Positions 26,559 to 38,688 of a stretch of DNA of 64,000 nucleotides are shown here, piece after piece (the stretch's first letter is position 1; every line of letters begins with the position of its first letter). Where the stretch lies: contig NZ_CALKTC010000055.1 of the NCBI RefSeq assembly GCF_937996225.1, positions 1-64,000 on the forward strand, in the 5' to 3' direction. The translations under genes were made by a program, and so were the position numbers. The DNA is from an uncultured Campylobacter sp. (GTDB lineage Bacteria; Campylobacterota; Campylobacteria; Campylobacterales; Campylobacteraceae). Below the pieces are notes generated by a model. The model worked only from the letters and a program-made list of their open reading frames with translations. It was not told the DNA's origin and searched no databases.

Positions 26559-28112
26559 ATGAAACTGGTTTCAACGAGAGATTTTTCGCAAAAAGCGGAT
26601 CTTAGCTACGCGCTGCTAAATCCGAGCGCGAGCGGCGGCGGGCTTTTCAGCCCCGAGAGGCTGCCGCTTTTGAACGAGGATTTTTTTAAGCAGTGCGAGG
26701 ATCTGAGCTACAAACAAATCGCGCTTAAAATCATCGAGAGCTTCGATTTTGACGTAAGCAGCGAGGTCTTTGAGAGTGCGCTAAAGCGCTACGATAAATT
26801 TGAAAATCCCGCCTGCCCCGTCCAGATCAAGAAGCTAAGCGAAAACGCCTATATTTTGGAGCTTTATCACGGCCCGACGCTCGCGTTTAAGGATATGGCG
26901 CTACAGCCCTTCGGCGCGCTTTTAAAGAGCATCGCAAAATCCAGGAATGAAAAATTTTTAATAATGTGCGCTACGAGCGGCGACACGGGACCTGCAACGC
27001 TGGAGGCTTTTGCGGACGACGAGAACATAAAAGCGGTCTGTCTCTACCCGCAGGGCGGCACGAGCGAGATACAGCGCCAGCAGATGGTCAAACAAAGCGC
27101 GGCAAATCTTAAAATTTTAGGCGTGCGCGGCAACTTCGACGATACGCAACGCGCTCTAAAATCGCTACTGGCTGACGAGGATTTCAGAAACGAGCTCGCG
27201 CAGGCAAATTTAAATCTAAGCGCCGCAAACTCCGTAAATTTCGGCAGGATTTTATTTCAGATCATCTACTACCTCTACGCTAGCATCTATTTCTCAAAGC
27301 ACGGCGTATTGAGCCCAGATCAAAATTTAAAGCAAAGCGATCAGTGCCAGGCGTGCGGTAAAAATTTTAGCGCTGCAGCGGGCGCAAGCGGCGCAGCGAG
27401 CGCAAAACAGAGCGCTAAATTTAACACCTTCGACGTCATAGTTCCTAGCGGAAATTTCGGCAACGCGCTGGGAGCGTATTTCGCCAAAAAAATGGGCGCA
27501 AAGATCGGCAAAATCAAGATCGCTTCAAACGCGAACAATATCCTGACCGAGCTTTTTACGAGCGGGATCTACGATCTACGCGGGCGCAAGCTCATCCGCA
27601 CGATCAGCCCTGCGATGGATATTTTAGTTAGCTCCAACGTCGAGCGGCTGCTTAGCGATATGTTCGGCGATGCGCGCACAAACGAGCTGATGCAAAGCTT
27701 GGCGCGAGATAAATTTTATAAGCTTAGCGCGAGCGAGCTTGCGAAGCTGCGCGAGGTCTTCGAGGCGGATTTTTGCGACGATGCGCAGTGCGCTAAGTTT
27801 ATCAAACAAGAGAGCAGCCGCGGCGTGCTGATCGACCCGCACACGGCGACCTGCTTTAAGCTACTTGACGAAAGCCACCTAAATCTCGTCGTTTCGACCG
27901 CGAAGTGGATTAAATTTACGCCGTCGATGATCGGCGCGATCAAAGGTAGGGCTTGCGAGGACGAGCGAGCCGATATGATCGCACTTTCTAAGGAATTTCG
28001 CAGCGACATTCCGCCGCAGATCTCGCGCCTTTTTAGCGCGCCGCAGGTGCACTCTAGCGTCGTGGAGCAAAGCGAGATCAAAAACGCCATAATGGAGTGG
28101 ATCAAAAAATGA
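26559..28112 (+). CDS. thrC: Threonine synthase with an internal low-complexity insertion
   Basis: 517 residues; the family members I know are 430-470. PLP enzyme converting O-phosphohomoserine to threonine. Visible: YHGPTLAFKDMALQPFGALL with the PLP lysine in FKDMA, ATSGDTGPATLEAF, YPQGGTSEIQRQQM, GNFDDTQRAL, SANSVNFGRILFQI and IVPSGNFGNALGAYFAKKMG. Residues about 250-288, between the SANSVN and VPSGNFG blocks, form an Ala/Ser/Gln-rich stretch with CQACGK that is not part of the usual fold. Ribosome site AAGGAAA. kdsB overlaps its end. Confidence 0.95.
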   Translation: MKLVSTRDFSQKADLSYALLNPSASGGGLFSPERLPLLNEDFFKQCEDLSYKQIALKIIESFDFDVSSEVFESALKRYDKFENPACPVQIKKLSENAYILELYHGPTLAFKDMALQPFGALLKSIAKSRNEKFLIMCATSGDTGPATLEAFADDENIKAVCLYPQGGTSEIQRQQMVKQSAANLKILGVRGNFDDTQRALKSLLADEDFRNELAQANLNLSAANSVNFGRILFQIIYYLYASIYFSKHGVLSPDQNLKQSDQCQACGKNFSAAAGASGAASAKQSAKFNTFDVIVPSGNFGNALGAYFAKKMGAKIGKIKIASNANNILTELFTSGIYDLRGRKLIRTISPAMDILVSSNVERLLSDMFGDARTNELMQSLARDKFYKLSASELAKLREVFEADFCDDAQCAKFIKQESSRGVLIDPHTATCFKLLDESHLNLVVSTAKWIKFTPSMIGAIKGRACEDERADMIALSKEFRSDIPPQISRLFSAPQVHSSVVEQSEIKNAIMEWIKK

Positions 28113-28831
28113 TAGTAATCCCCGCGCGCCTTGCTTCGACGCGCTTTAAAAATAAAATTTTATGTGAGTTCGGCGGCGTGCCGATGTTTATCAAAACGGC
28201 TCAAAATGCCGCCAAAGCGGACCGCGTGCTAATCGCCGTGGATGAGCCGCAAATTTTAAAGATCGCGCAAGATTACGGCTTTGACGCCGTTCTCACCGCG
28301 CGCGAGCATCAAAGCGGCACCGACCGCATCGCTGAAGCGGTCGCGAACGCAGCGCTTGCGGAGGATGAGATCATCATCAATATCCAAGCCGACGAGCCCT
28401 TTTTCGAGAGCGAAAATTTGATTAAATTTAAAGATTTCGCCAACGCCATGATCGCGCAAAAGGGCGCATTTATGGCGAGCTGCTATAAATATATAAGCCC
28501 TCAGGCGGCAGAGGATCCGAATTTAGTCAAGCTAGTGCTTGATAACGCAGGCTTTGCGATCTATTTTTCGCGCTCACTCATCCCCTATCCACGCGCGGCA
28601 TGCGAGTGCTACCTCGGACACATCGGTATCTACGCATACAGCGTGCGAAATTTAAAGCGGTTTTGCGCCCTGCCCGCCTCAGCGCTGGAAGATACCGAAA
28701 AACTCGAGCAGCTTCGCGCCATAAGCGCGGGCGAGAAGATCGCGATGCTTGGGATCGAAACCGAAAGCATCGGCATCGACACGCCGGCTGATTACGAGCG
28801 CGCGCTAAAGGAGTTCGGCAATGGAAATTGA
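28109..28831 (+). CDS. kdsB: 3-deoxy-manno-octulosonate cytidylyltransferase
   Basis: 240 residues from the ATG at 28109, which shares an ATGA overlap with thrC; an upstream GTG frame start would add four residues and is less likely. It makes CMP-KDO for LPS/LOS core synthesis. Visible: IPARLASTRFKNKILCEFGGVPM, VLIAVDEPQI, TAREHQSGTDRIAEAV, IINIQADEPF (metal-binding Asp) and YLGHIGIYAYS, KLEQLRAIS, IGIDTPADYE. Translational coupling to thrC is expected. Confidence 0.95.
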   Translation: MIVIPARLASTRFKNKILCEFGGVPMFIKTAQNAAKADRVLIAVDEPQILKIAQDYGFDAVLTAREHQSGTDRIAEAVANAALAEDEIIINIQADEPFFESENLIKFKDFANAMIAQKGAFMASCYKYISPQAAEDPNLVKLVLDNAGFAIYFSRSLIPYPRAACECYLGHIGIYAYSVRNLKRFCALPASALEDTEKLEQLRAISAGEKIAMLGIETESIGIDTPADYERALKEFGNGN

Positions 28832-28990
28832 TCGCGCCTTTTTAAACACGAAATTTAAAGCGAACGGACCCACAAAATTTAACGATAATGGGCTGTGCGG
28901 CACAGTATTTGGGGTGCACAGACCCGCCGCGGAATGTAAAATTCTAACGACGCATAAAATTCTAATGGCGCGCGGAATTTTAAAATTTAA

Positions 28991-31655
<2,665 letters not shown>

Positions 31656-31659
<4 letters not shown>

Positions 31660-32846
31660 GATTTGATCTGCTCGTTGCAAACACGCTTAAAATCAGCAGA
31701 AATCAGGCCGCTGCGCTGATAAAGCAGGATAAAATTTTGCTGCGAGGCGCCGTGCAAAACAGGCCCTCCGCGCAGATCGCGCCCGAGCAGAGCGGCAAAA
31801 TCAGTACTGCCGAGCAAATTTACGTAAGCAGGGGCGCGCTCAAGCTCGCAGGCTTTTTGGACGAGCTCGCCGAAAACGGGCTTTTAGCAAGCTGCGGCGC
31901 AAATTCGCCTAGCGCGGCGGCAGAAATTTCAAAGCCGTACAGCGCCGCAAAGGGCGCGGATAGCAAAGCGGCAGCGACGCAAATTTCAAGCGCAGATTTT
32001 GCGGCTACGGATAAAATTTTAGGCGCGGACGAGACGACCGAAATTCTAAGCGCGACGGCGGCAAAGATCGCAGAAACAAATACCAAGGCGATCCGCAACG
32101 TAAAAACTAGCGCCGAGGCGGCGAAGCTTTTACAAACCGGTACAGGCAAGCACACGGTGGAATTTTTACAGATGAGCACAGGCGCCGAGACGGCAGGGCT
32201 TTTGCAAGCGGACGCAGACGCCGAAACGGCGGAGATTTTAAATGTGGCAAAAGCCTCCAAATCGGGCGGCAAGGCGGGCGCGTGCCGCAGCGAAGGCGGC
32301 GCGGAGCCGGTACAAACAAAGCCCTCGCAAAAAGATATTTTAAATTTAGCGGGAGTCGATGTTTTGGACGTGGGTAGCAGCACGGGCGGATTTGTGCAAA
32401 TTTTGCTTCAGCGCGGCGCAAAGAGCGTAACCGCGCTTGACGTCGGCAGCTCGCAGCTAAGCGAAATTTTGCGACGCGATCCCCGCGTGATCGTGCGCGA
32501 AAACACCGACATCAGGGAGTTTTCGAGTGAGAAAAAATTTGATCTCATCACCTGCGACGTGAGCTTCATCTCGCTAAATTTGATCTTAAAAAGTCTCGCG
32601 AGCCTTGCAAAAAGCGCTCTCATCGTGCTATTTAAGCCGCAATTTGAGGTGGGCACGGAGGCGAAGCGAAATAAAAAAGGGGTGCTCAAAGACGAAAAAG
32701 CGGCGCGCGGCGCGCGGGCGAAATTTGAGCGACTATGCGCCGAGCTGGGGCTTGCCGTGCTGCATGCCGGCGCTTGTAAGATCACGGGCAAAGAGGGGAA
32801 TCAAGAATTTTTCTATCTTCTAAAAAGGATGAACGATGAAATTTAA
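31656..32846 (+). CDS. tlyA: TlyA-type rRNA 2'-O-methyltransferase with large insertion
   Basis: 396 residues against about 250 in other Campylobacter. It methylates ribose 2'-OH of rRNA cytidines and affects capreomycin susceptibility. An S4 RNA-binding domain fills residues 1-60 (DLLVANTLKISRNQAAALIKQ). The FtsJ-like methyltransferase starts at LDVGSSTGGFVQILLQ (about 236) followed by TALDVGSSQL, DLITCDVSFISLNLIL and LFKPQFEVG. Between them, residues about 75-225 are Ala/Glu/Thr-rich repeats (AETAxLLQ, AEILSATAAK) not found in the family. The start overlaps the preceding frame; lipocalin starts 11 bases before its stop. Confidence 0.92.
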
Positions 32847-33351
32847 AAACTTAATTATATTGGCGCTAAGCGCGCTATTTTTGGGCTCATGCGCCAAAAG
32901 CTTAAACCCCAAAGCGCCGATCGTAAAAAACTTCGACATCGCTAAATTTAGCGGCGGCTGGTATGAGATCGCCCGCATGAAGGGCAGCGACGACGATCTG
33001 CAAAACACCGCCTACGAGTGCTTCGTCGATAAAAATTCCACCATCAACCTCCTAAAATCAGCCCAAACGAGCTCGGGCAAAATCAAAAACGAACAACACG
33101 TATTGGAGTTTGCGGGCGATAAAAACGTAGGCCTGCTCTATCAAAAAGGCCTGATTTCTGACTCCCTCTACCGCGTGGCACAGGTGGACGGCGACTATCG
33201 CTACGCCCTGATCTTCGGCGCCGATACGAGCGAGCTGTATATCCTCTCGCGCACCAAAACCCTGCCTGAGCCGATCCGCATCGTTTATCTAAAAAAGGCG
33301 AAGCACAGCGGCTATGACACCAAAAAAATCGTCTGGACGAAGCAAAAGTAA
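32836..33351 (+). CDS. blc: Lipocalin lipoprotein (Blc-like)
   Basis: 171 residues with a lipoprotein signal (LGSC, Cys19). The lipocalin signature GxW is at residues 40-47 (SGGWYEIARMKG), followed by NTAYECFVD, YRVAQVDGDYRYALIFGAD and the C-terminal LYILSRTKTLPE. Blc proteins sit in the outer membrane and bind lysophospholipids or fatty acids under envelope stress. It is inserted between tlyA and ribF, genes I recall as adjacent in C. jejuni, with start overlapping tlyA and stop overlapping ribF, so it is fully embedded in the operon. Confidence 0.88.
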   Translation: MKFKNLIILALSALFLGSCAKSLNPKAPIVKNFDIAKFSGGWYEIARMKGSDDDLQNTAYECFVDKNSTINLLKSAQTSSGKIKNEQHVLEFAGDKNVGLLYQKGLISDSLYRVAQVDGDYRYALIFGADTSELYILSRTKTLPEPIRIVYLKKAKHSGYDTKKIVWTKQK

Positions 33352-34751
33352 TGGCTAATCAAAAATCATGTAAAGACCATACAGGGGCTTCGCTACGGAA
33401 TTTTAAAGAGCGAAATTTCGTAGCGCAGAATTCCAACTTGCAAAATTTTACGGAACAGAATTTCACAAACAATGGGGAAAATTCATCTAAAAGTATCGAA
33501 CACCCGAAGCAAGAGCTACGCAAAAATAAAACCGGCGATGCGCACCGCGCAGATGAAGCAGACACCGACACCTCTTGCAGCAATGAAACGACTTTTGGCA
33601 GTAAAACGGCTTATAATGACGCTTGCAGCAATGACGTAGACGTGCAGGCTCAAGGCACGTTTCCTGCTTGTGCGGAAGTGCTGCGTGCGCGCCTAAGCGA
33701 GCAGTTCGCACGAGGCGATATTTTCGCAACGCTACAAGGCTCAAACCGCGATAATGTGCGCGCCGTAGCAATCGGTAACTTCGACGGCATGCACCTTGGA
33801 CATCAAAAATTATTTGAGCGCCTAGGCGAGCAAGGCGCAATAATCGTAATCCTAGCAGGTGGTGGCACGAAGCTAACCCCTTTTGCGTCACGGCAGGCAT
33901 TTACGAACAAAAGGATTTTTTATTGCGATCTACGCGCTATCAAAAGCCTTAGCGGAGGCGAATTTATCACACTTTTAAGGCAGAATTTCATAAATTTACA
34001 AAAAATTGTCGTCGGCGAGGACTTTAGATTTGGGCGTGATAGGGCGTGGGACGTGGAATTTTTAGGGCGCGAATTTCGCGGGCAAACCTGCGTCGTAGGC
34101 GAGTTTTGCTTAAACGGCGGCGGCGTGCATTCAAGTAGGATCAAAGAGCTTTTATCGCGCGGCCAGTGCGAAGAAGCGGCGGAACTTTTGGGGCGAAATT
34201 ACGAGATCTGCGGGCGGATCGTGCGCGGTCAGGGGCGCGGGGCGCGGGAGTTCGTAGCGACGCTAAATCTTGATGCGAGCGGCTATTTTATGCCAAAAAG
34301 CGGCGTGTATGCGAGCCTAGTACGCGCCGGAAGCAAGGAATTTGCAAGTGTGAGCTTCTTGGGGCACAGGCTCAGCACTGATGGGGCTTTTGCGCTTGAA
34401 ACGCACATTTTAGAGGATTTTGCGGGCTTTGAAGCGGGTTTAAATTCCGCACAAGATCGCGCGCCGTGCTGCGGGGAGCAAGCCGCACATTCTGCGCAAA
34501 ATTTAGATGAAATTTCGGCGTGTAATTCGGCTGAAATTTCTACACAAAATTTTGCGGCGAGCGAGAGCTTGGACGCCGAAAATAAAATTTTAGAGGCTGC
34601 GAGTAAAAATAGCACCGCGAAATTCGTCTGCGTGAAATTTATAAAGTTCCTACGCGAAAATCGTAAATTTAGTGATCTAACGCAGCTTAAAGAACAGATT
34701 TTAAAAGACGCTTCAGAGGCGGAGGCGGTACTACGAAGCCGCAAATTTTAA
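33351..34751 (+). CDS. ribF: Riboflavin kinase/FAD synthetase with N-terminal extension and insertion
   Basis: 466 residues; relatives are about 280-310. It converts riboflavin to FMN and FAD. The nucleotidyltransferase motif AIGNFDGMHLGHQ lies at residues 140-152, later blocks are IVVGEDFRFGRDR and HSSRIKELLSRGQCEEAAELLGR, and the flavokinase part shows RIVRGQGRGAREF...YFMPKSGVYAS. The first 135 residues are Asn/Thr/Ser-rich and unlike any RibF, and residues about 364-422 are another low-complexity insertion (AEISTQNFAAS type) just before the final helices. A shorter start near 33690 is possible but no ribosome site supports it. Confidence 0.9.
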   Translation: MANQKSCKDHTGASLRNFKERNFVAQNSNLQNFTEQNFTNNGENSSKSIEHPKQELRKNKTGDAHRADEADTDTSCSNETTFGSKTAYNDACSNDVDVQAQGTFPACAEVLRARLSEQFARGDIFATLQGSNRDNVRAVAIGNFDGMHLGHQKLFERLGEQGAIIVILAGGGTKLTPFASRQAFTNKRIFYCDLRAIKSLSGGEFITLLRQNFINLQKIVVGEDFRFGRDRAWDVEFLGREFRGQTCVVGEFCLNGGGVHSSRIKELLSRGQCEEAAELLGRNYEICGRIVRGQGRGAREFVATLNLDASGYFMPKSGVYASLVRAGSKEFASVSFLGHRLSTDGAFALETHILEDFAGFEAGLNSAQDRAPCCGEQAAHSAQNLDEISACNSAEISTQNFAASESLDAENKILEAASKNSTAKFVCVKFIKFLRENRKFSDLTQLKEQILKDASEAEAVLRSRKF

Positions 34752-35680
34752 TCTAGGCTTGTAAGCTTAAAGATAAAACTTGCGGGCTGTGCGCTTGAAA
34801 TTTGATGCGTTTGCCCGCGTTTTGCATCTACGGCGCATTAAATGAGCCGTCTGCGTCGTCCCGTATAAAAGTCGTGTGCCCGTTGTCACTGAGAATACTT
34901 GGTGCACCGCCTGCGTCTGCGATGCCATATGGGAAGTGTGCACAAAAGCGGCGCGCAAACCGATAAAAAGTCGTTAATTTTTAACGGCGTACCGCCTGCA
35001 GGACTTTAACGTACCTTGGGCTTGGGTTTATGTAAGACGAGGCAAGTGCAAGCTGCGCCGAGAATTGAGAACGATAAAAAATCTTAGTTGTGCTGCGAAG
35101 CTTTAAAATTTAGCAGGGATAAGCTGCCGAGCAAGAGCCAAGCGGCTAAATTATGCACCTAGCTAAACGCGGGATTTTGTCAAGCAGCTCCATTTTACGG
35201 TGCATAAAATCACAAAATGGGCGCGAAATTCTACCAATGGAGCTTCGACTATGCTTTTAGTTTAAGTTCGTAATTAAAGAATTTAAAGGAGCTGTTTTGG
35301 TAGCGTGAGATTTGGCGACGTAAAATTAATGCTGCGAAAATACGGCGTAGAATTTTAAAGATGTATTTGCACGGCGCGGAATTTTAGGGTCTGTCAAGCA
35401 AGACATGAAATTTAATCATGCATCAAGCGTATCTGGGCTAGAAGTGGAGCACAAACTGGGATACAGCTCGCTCGCATCAAAAGCGCTCATGCTGCGTTTA
35501 AAATTTAGGTATGCTTACGCACGGGGCAAACTAAGCGCAAAAATTCCATGCGTAGCGGTCGCAAATCGAGTGTCGCGTAAGTGCTAAGTGCAGAAAGCGC
35601 GGCGTGAGAATTCTGCGCTTAGCATGCGTAGGAAGTATAAATCGAGTGCTGCGCAAATAGCGAAACTAAAAAGGAAACGG
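34752..35680. other. Large non-coding gap, 929 bases
   Basis: No supported gene lies between ribF and cmoA. Short open frames (34767-34958 minus; 35405-35587 plus) have no ribosome site or recognisable content. The text is GC/AT mosaic with GCGxAAAATT words and no clear hairpin terminator. I see no tRNA. It may be decayed coding DNA. Confidence 0.5.
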
Positions 35681-36385
35681 ATGAAAGACGAAATTTTTAA
35701 AGAGCCTATCAAAAAGCAGTTTGAGTTCGACGCCAGCGTCGCGTCAGTTTTTGATGATATGATCGGCCGCAGCGTGCCGTTTTACGAGGCCAGCACGCGA
35801 CTTAGCAGCGAGCTTTTGGCGCGGATACTGCCGCAAAAGGCCCGCGTGATCGATCTTGGCTGCTCGACTGCGACCGCGCTGCTGGCGCTGTTTGCGCTGC
35901 GCCCCGATCTGCGGCTGTGCGGCATCGACAGCTCGGAGGCGATGATACAAAACGCTCGCGCTAAGGCGGCGGCGTTCGGCGCCGAGCTCGAGCTTAGCGT
36001 ATCGGACGTGCTGGATGCGAGCCTCGCGGACTGCGACGCCGTGATTTTAAACTACACTCTGCAGTTCATCAGGCCGCCGCGTAGGGCCGCGCTCGTGAGT
36101 AAAATTTACGACGGATTGCGTGAGGATGGGGTTTTGATCTTTAGCGAAAAGATCGTCTACGAAGAGCCTGCGCTCGCGCGCCGGATGATCGAAATTTACG
36201 AGGATTACAAGCGCACGCAAGGCTATTCGCGCTACGAGATCGCGCAAAAACGCGAGGCGCTCGAAAACGTGCTAGTGCCATACACCGAAGCGGAAAACCG
36301 CGCTTTGGCGCTGGGCGCGGGCTTTAAGCACGTCGAGAGTATTTTTAAATGGGCGAATTTTATGAGCTTCGCGGCGTTTAAATAG
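35681..36385 (+). CDS. cmoA: Carboxy-S-adenosyl-L-methionine synthase
   Basis: I start at ATG 35681 because AAGGAAA precedes it and the family N-terminus (KQFEFDASVASVFDDMIGRSVPFYE) begins here; an upstream in-frame start would add 31 basic residues. The 234-residue enzyme makes carboxy-SAM from SAM and prephenate for cmo5U34 synthesis by CmoB (20419-21312). SAM motif VIDLGCSTATALLAL, then LCGIDSSEAMIQNARAKA, LNYTLQFIRPPRR and GVLIFSEKIVYEEP. Gene order ligA-tlyA-ribF-cmoA matches C. jejuni from memory. Confidence 0.95.
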   Translation: MKDEIFKEPIKKQFEFDASVASVFDDMIGRSVPFYEASTRLSSELLARILPQKARVIDLGCSTATALLALFALRPDLRLCGIDSSEAMIQNARAKAAAFGAELELSVSDVLDASLADCDAVILNYTLQFIRPPRRAALVSKIYDGLREDGVLIFSEKIVYEEPALARRMIEIYEDYKRTQGYSRYEIAQKREALENVLVPYTEAENRALALGAGFKHVESIFKWANFMSFAAFK

Positions 36386-36667
36386 CGATAATTTAAATTT
36401 ACAAGAAGTATAAATTTTAAAATTCTATGAATTTAAAAATTTCAATGATTTCCGAAGTTTTTACTTTTCCAAAACTCTTGCATTATAAAATTTGAAGCAA
36501 AATACGGAGTGAAAATTTTAAATTTTATTCTGTACTCAAAGGCGTAAAATCTAAAATCTCCTCTCGTACCCGCAACTTTTGGAATGTGCGCGCTCAAAAC
36601 CTTTTTATTTTACATAAAATTTTAACCGTCTAGAAATAATTGATACAAATTCTAATTAAACTAAATT

Positions 36668-37435
36668 TTACTTCATTTCTATTTGCTGCGCTTCTTGGTT
36701 TGTTTCAGTGATTTGTACTTGCGAGCTTACTTTTGTGATTAACCCCGTTTCTTCATCGATTTTTTCACTGCTAACACGATTTTCAAAATCGTCGAAAAAA
36801 CGTTTCGTATCGGCTAGGATATTTTTATATTTACGCCGTTTATTTTTATAAATCGATCGGCAAACCATGAACGTTAAAATAAAACTACTTCCAATACATG
36901 CCAAAAACGGCAAAAGCTCGAAATAAAGTATTTGAAAATAACATATACATATAAATAGCAGTATTCCACCTATAAATGTACCACAGCCGACGACATAATA
37001 ATCAAATCTGGGTTTATAACTTTCTGCATTAGCCCAGAATTGGTCCTCATTGCTTACTTTTCTAGTGATATTTTTAGTTAGACCGCAATCGATATAACCG
37101 CCATTTTTTTCGGCATAACCAGCCATCTCATCGCCATCCAAAATCAAAAAATTTTTATCTAAAACCGCTCTAAACAAATCTTTACCTTGTCCCTTAAGCT
37201 GGAATGTCCATATATGAGTATGCGTAGTGCTTGTTTTAGTGGTCGTATTTGTCGTCGTATTGCTGTTAAAACTGCCGCGAACGGCGAACGGATTGATAGG
37301 CAAAAAGGGATAACCCAAGCCTCCACTACTTACATCACCACTATTTACAGTACTTACAGTAGTATTAGTTATGCTACTCATGTCTGTTAGAACTTCTTTT
37401 TTAGCATTGATTGCGATACCGTGAAAATAATCCAT
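36668..37435 (-). CDS. Probably phase-variable two-helix membrane protein
   Basis: From the ATG at 37435 (AAAGGA seven bases upstream) the product is 255 residues. Residues about 30-70 are Thr/Ser/Asn-rich (NTTTNTTTKTSTTHTH), then a cytosolic or exposed beta part, two transmembrane helices (about 150-170 and 172-195: YYVVGCGTFIGGILLFICI and FELLPFLACIGSSFILTF) and a charged C-terminus. No family recognised. A G10 tract on the coding strand lies 42-51 bases upstream, immediately after another ATG. With 8 or 11 G that ATG is in frame with this gene and the frame between them is open; with the observed 10 it meets TAA after 12 codons. The tract also sits just upstream of a TATTAT box. Confidence 0.68.
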   Translation of the reverse strand: MDYFHGIAINAKKEVLTDMSSITNTTVSTVNSGDVSSGGLGYPFLPINPFAVRGSFNSNTTTNTTTKTSTTHTHIWTFQLKGQGKDLFRAVLDKNFLILDGDEMAGYAEKNGGYIDCGLTKNITRKVSNEDQFWANAESYKPRFDYYVVGCGTFIGGILLFICICYFQILYFELLPFLACIGSSFILTFMVCRSIYKNKRRKYKNILADTKRFFDDFENRVSSEKIDEETGLITKVSSQVQITETNQEAQQIEMK

Positions 37436-37476
37436 TAACAATCCTTTAGTTAAAAATAAAATTTGTGAATAATACG

Positions 37477-37486
37477 CCCCCCCCCC
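37477..37486 (-). promoter_or_regulatory. G10 homopolymer, candidate phase-variation tract
   Basis: Ten C on the plus strand (ten G on the coding strand of the gene at 36668). Such tracts of eight or more G/C are the classic contingency switch of Campylobacter. Here it may act by changing the reading frame from ATG at 37488, or by changing the spacing before the TATTAT box at about 37474-37469. Confidence 0.8.
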
Positions 37487-37820
37487 ATTAAAATTTGCTG
37501 AAATTTTATACTCGCCGTATTTTTCGGGTGATACGGCAAGGATTTTTATCTAAATTCTTTGGAATTTTATAATTAAATTTTGATGCAGATTAGATGATCC
37601 AAACAGCGCGAATGTATAATTCTAGCGATATGCGAGACGGCACAGATAAAATTTATCGCCGCTCGTAATTTCAAAATTTCGTCGAGGATGTGAATCGTTG
37701 AAATTCGACGAAATTTCAAAATTTATATGAAATTTTGAAATTTCATAATCCAAGCATAATTCATAAATTTTACAAAAAATTCAAAGATTGAAAAAGTGTA
37801 GTTGTCTAAATTTCGGGCAT

Positions 37821-37850
37821 AAAAAAAGCGTCCGCCGTTTGACGGACGCC
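37821..37850 (-). terminator. Rho-independent terminator of rpsO
   Basis: GCGTCCG (37828-37834) pairs with CGGACGC (37843-37849); on the minus strand the stem is followed by seven T. It lies 50 bases after the rpsO stop. Confidence 0.85.
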
Positions 37851-37897
37851 GTGTATAAATCGCGGGGCGAAATAAATGCCACCGCGAGCAAAGGAGC

Positions 37898-38170
37898 TTA
37901 TTTATCTCTTAAATTTAACTCGCTAACGAGCTTGGAATAAACTGCGTAGTCTTTATTTTTGAGATATTTCATCATTCTTTTGCGCTGACCTACCAGCTTT
38001 AGTAGGCCTAAACGGGATGAAAAATCTTTCGGATTTGCTTGCAAATGAGCGGTAAGAAGCGTGATCCTCTCGGTAAGAAGCGCAATTTGCACCTCCGCAG
38101 AACCTGTATCTTTCTCTCTTCTAGCGAATTTCGCAACTATCTGTGCCTTTTGAGCCGTGTCTAAAGCCAT
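37898..38170 (-). CDS. rpsO: Ribosomal protein S15
   Basis: 90 residues (MALDTAQKAQIVAKFARREKD...). It binds the central domain of 16S rRNA early in 30S assembly. The conserved GSAEVQIALLTERITLLTAHL, DFSSRLGLLKLVGQRKRMMKYL and final YSKLVSELNLRDK identify it. Ribosome site AGGAGG, promoter at 38202-38207 and terminator after it, so it is a monocistronic unit. S15 often represses its own mRNA; no such structure was identified here. Confidence 0.98.
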   Translation of the reverse strand: MALDTAQKAQIVAKFARREKDTGSAEVQIALLTERITLLTAHLQANPKDFSSRLGLLKLVGQRKRMMKYLKNKDYAVYSKLVSELNLRDK

Positions 38171-38194
38171 GATGACCTCCTGATCGGTAAAATA

Positions 38195-38207
38195 GGAAGC
38201 GATTATA
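38195..38207 (-). promoter_or_regulatory. Promoter of rpsO
   Basis: TATAAT reads from 38207 to 38202 on the minus strand, about 32 bases upstream of the rpsO start. As usual in Campylobacter there is no clear -35 box but an AT-rich upstream region. Confidence 0.65.
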
Positions 38208-38274
38208 CTTAATTAACCTAAATTTTTGCTTTCTTTGTGTAAAATGCACGCTTTGACACCAAAGGAGAAAATAA

Positions 38275-38688
38275 ATGCTTTTTACAAAAGCAAGCGAATA
38301 CGCCCTGCTTTCAATGATCTGCATCGCAGGCAAGGAGGAATCGATGGATGTCGATTCGATCTCTAGCGAGCTTGGAATTTCACGCAGCTTTTTGGCTAAA
38401 ATTTTACAAAATTTAGCTCGCGCGGGACTTTTAAATTCCTTCAAAGGCGCCAAGGGCGGCTTTGTGCTCGCGCGCAATGCAGATGAGATCACGCTAAGCG
38501 AGATCATTAAAAGCGCCGAAAGACGCAAGGCGACGGTATTTGACTGTACTGCCGAGGGGATCGACGCCTGCCCGAACGGTCGCACACTATGCCGCGTCAA
38601 TCTAATGTTCGGCGAGCTTCAAGAGAAAGTCGATGAGTATATGGATACGATCACGCTAGCAGACATCATCGGCAAAGAACGCAAATGA
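38275..38688 (+). CDS. Rrf2-family Fe-S transcription regulator
   Basis: 137 residues. The N-terminal winged helix reads MLFTKASEYALLSMICIAG...ISSELGISRSFLAKILQNLARAGLLNSFKGAKGGFVLAR. Cysteines 91, 99 and 106 (FDCTAEGIDACPNGRTLCRVN) match the three cysteines holding [2Fe-2S] or [4Fe-4S] clusters in IscR/NsrR/RsrR, so it probably senses iron-sulfur status, oxygen or NO. It shares an ATGA overlap with the DHH gene and is the first gene of a three-gene operon ended by a hairpin at 39966. Confidence 0.9.
   Translation: MLFTKASEYALLSMICIAGKEESMDVDSISSELGISRSFLAKILQNLARAGLLNSFKGAKGGFVLARNADEITLSEIIKSAERRKATVFDCTAEGIDACPNGRTLCRVNLMFGELQEKVDEYMDTITLADIIGKERK

Larger units (their letters stand above)
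37436..37897. other. Intergenic between the phase-variable gene and rpsO
   Basis: Contains the G10 tract, AT-rich sequence with repeated AAATTTCAAAATTT-like words (37665-37750), and the rpsO terminator at the right end. No further gene is supported. Confidence 0.55.
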
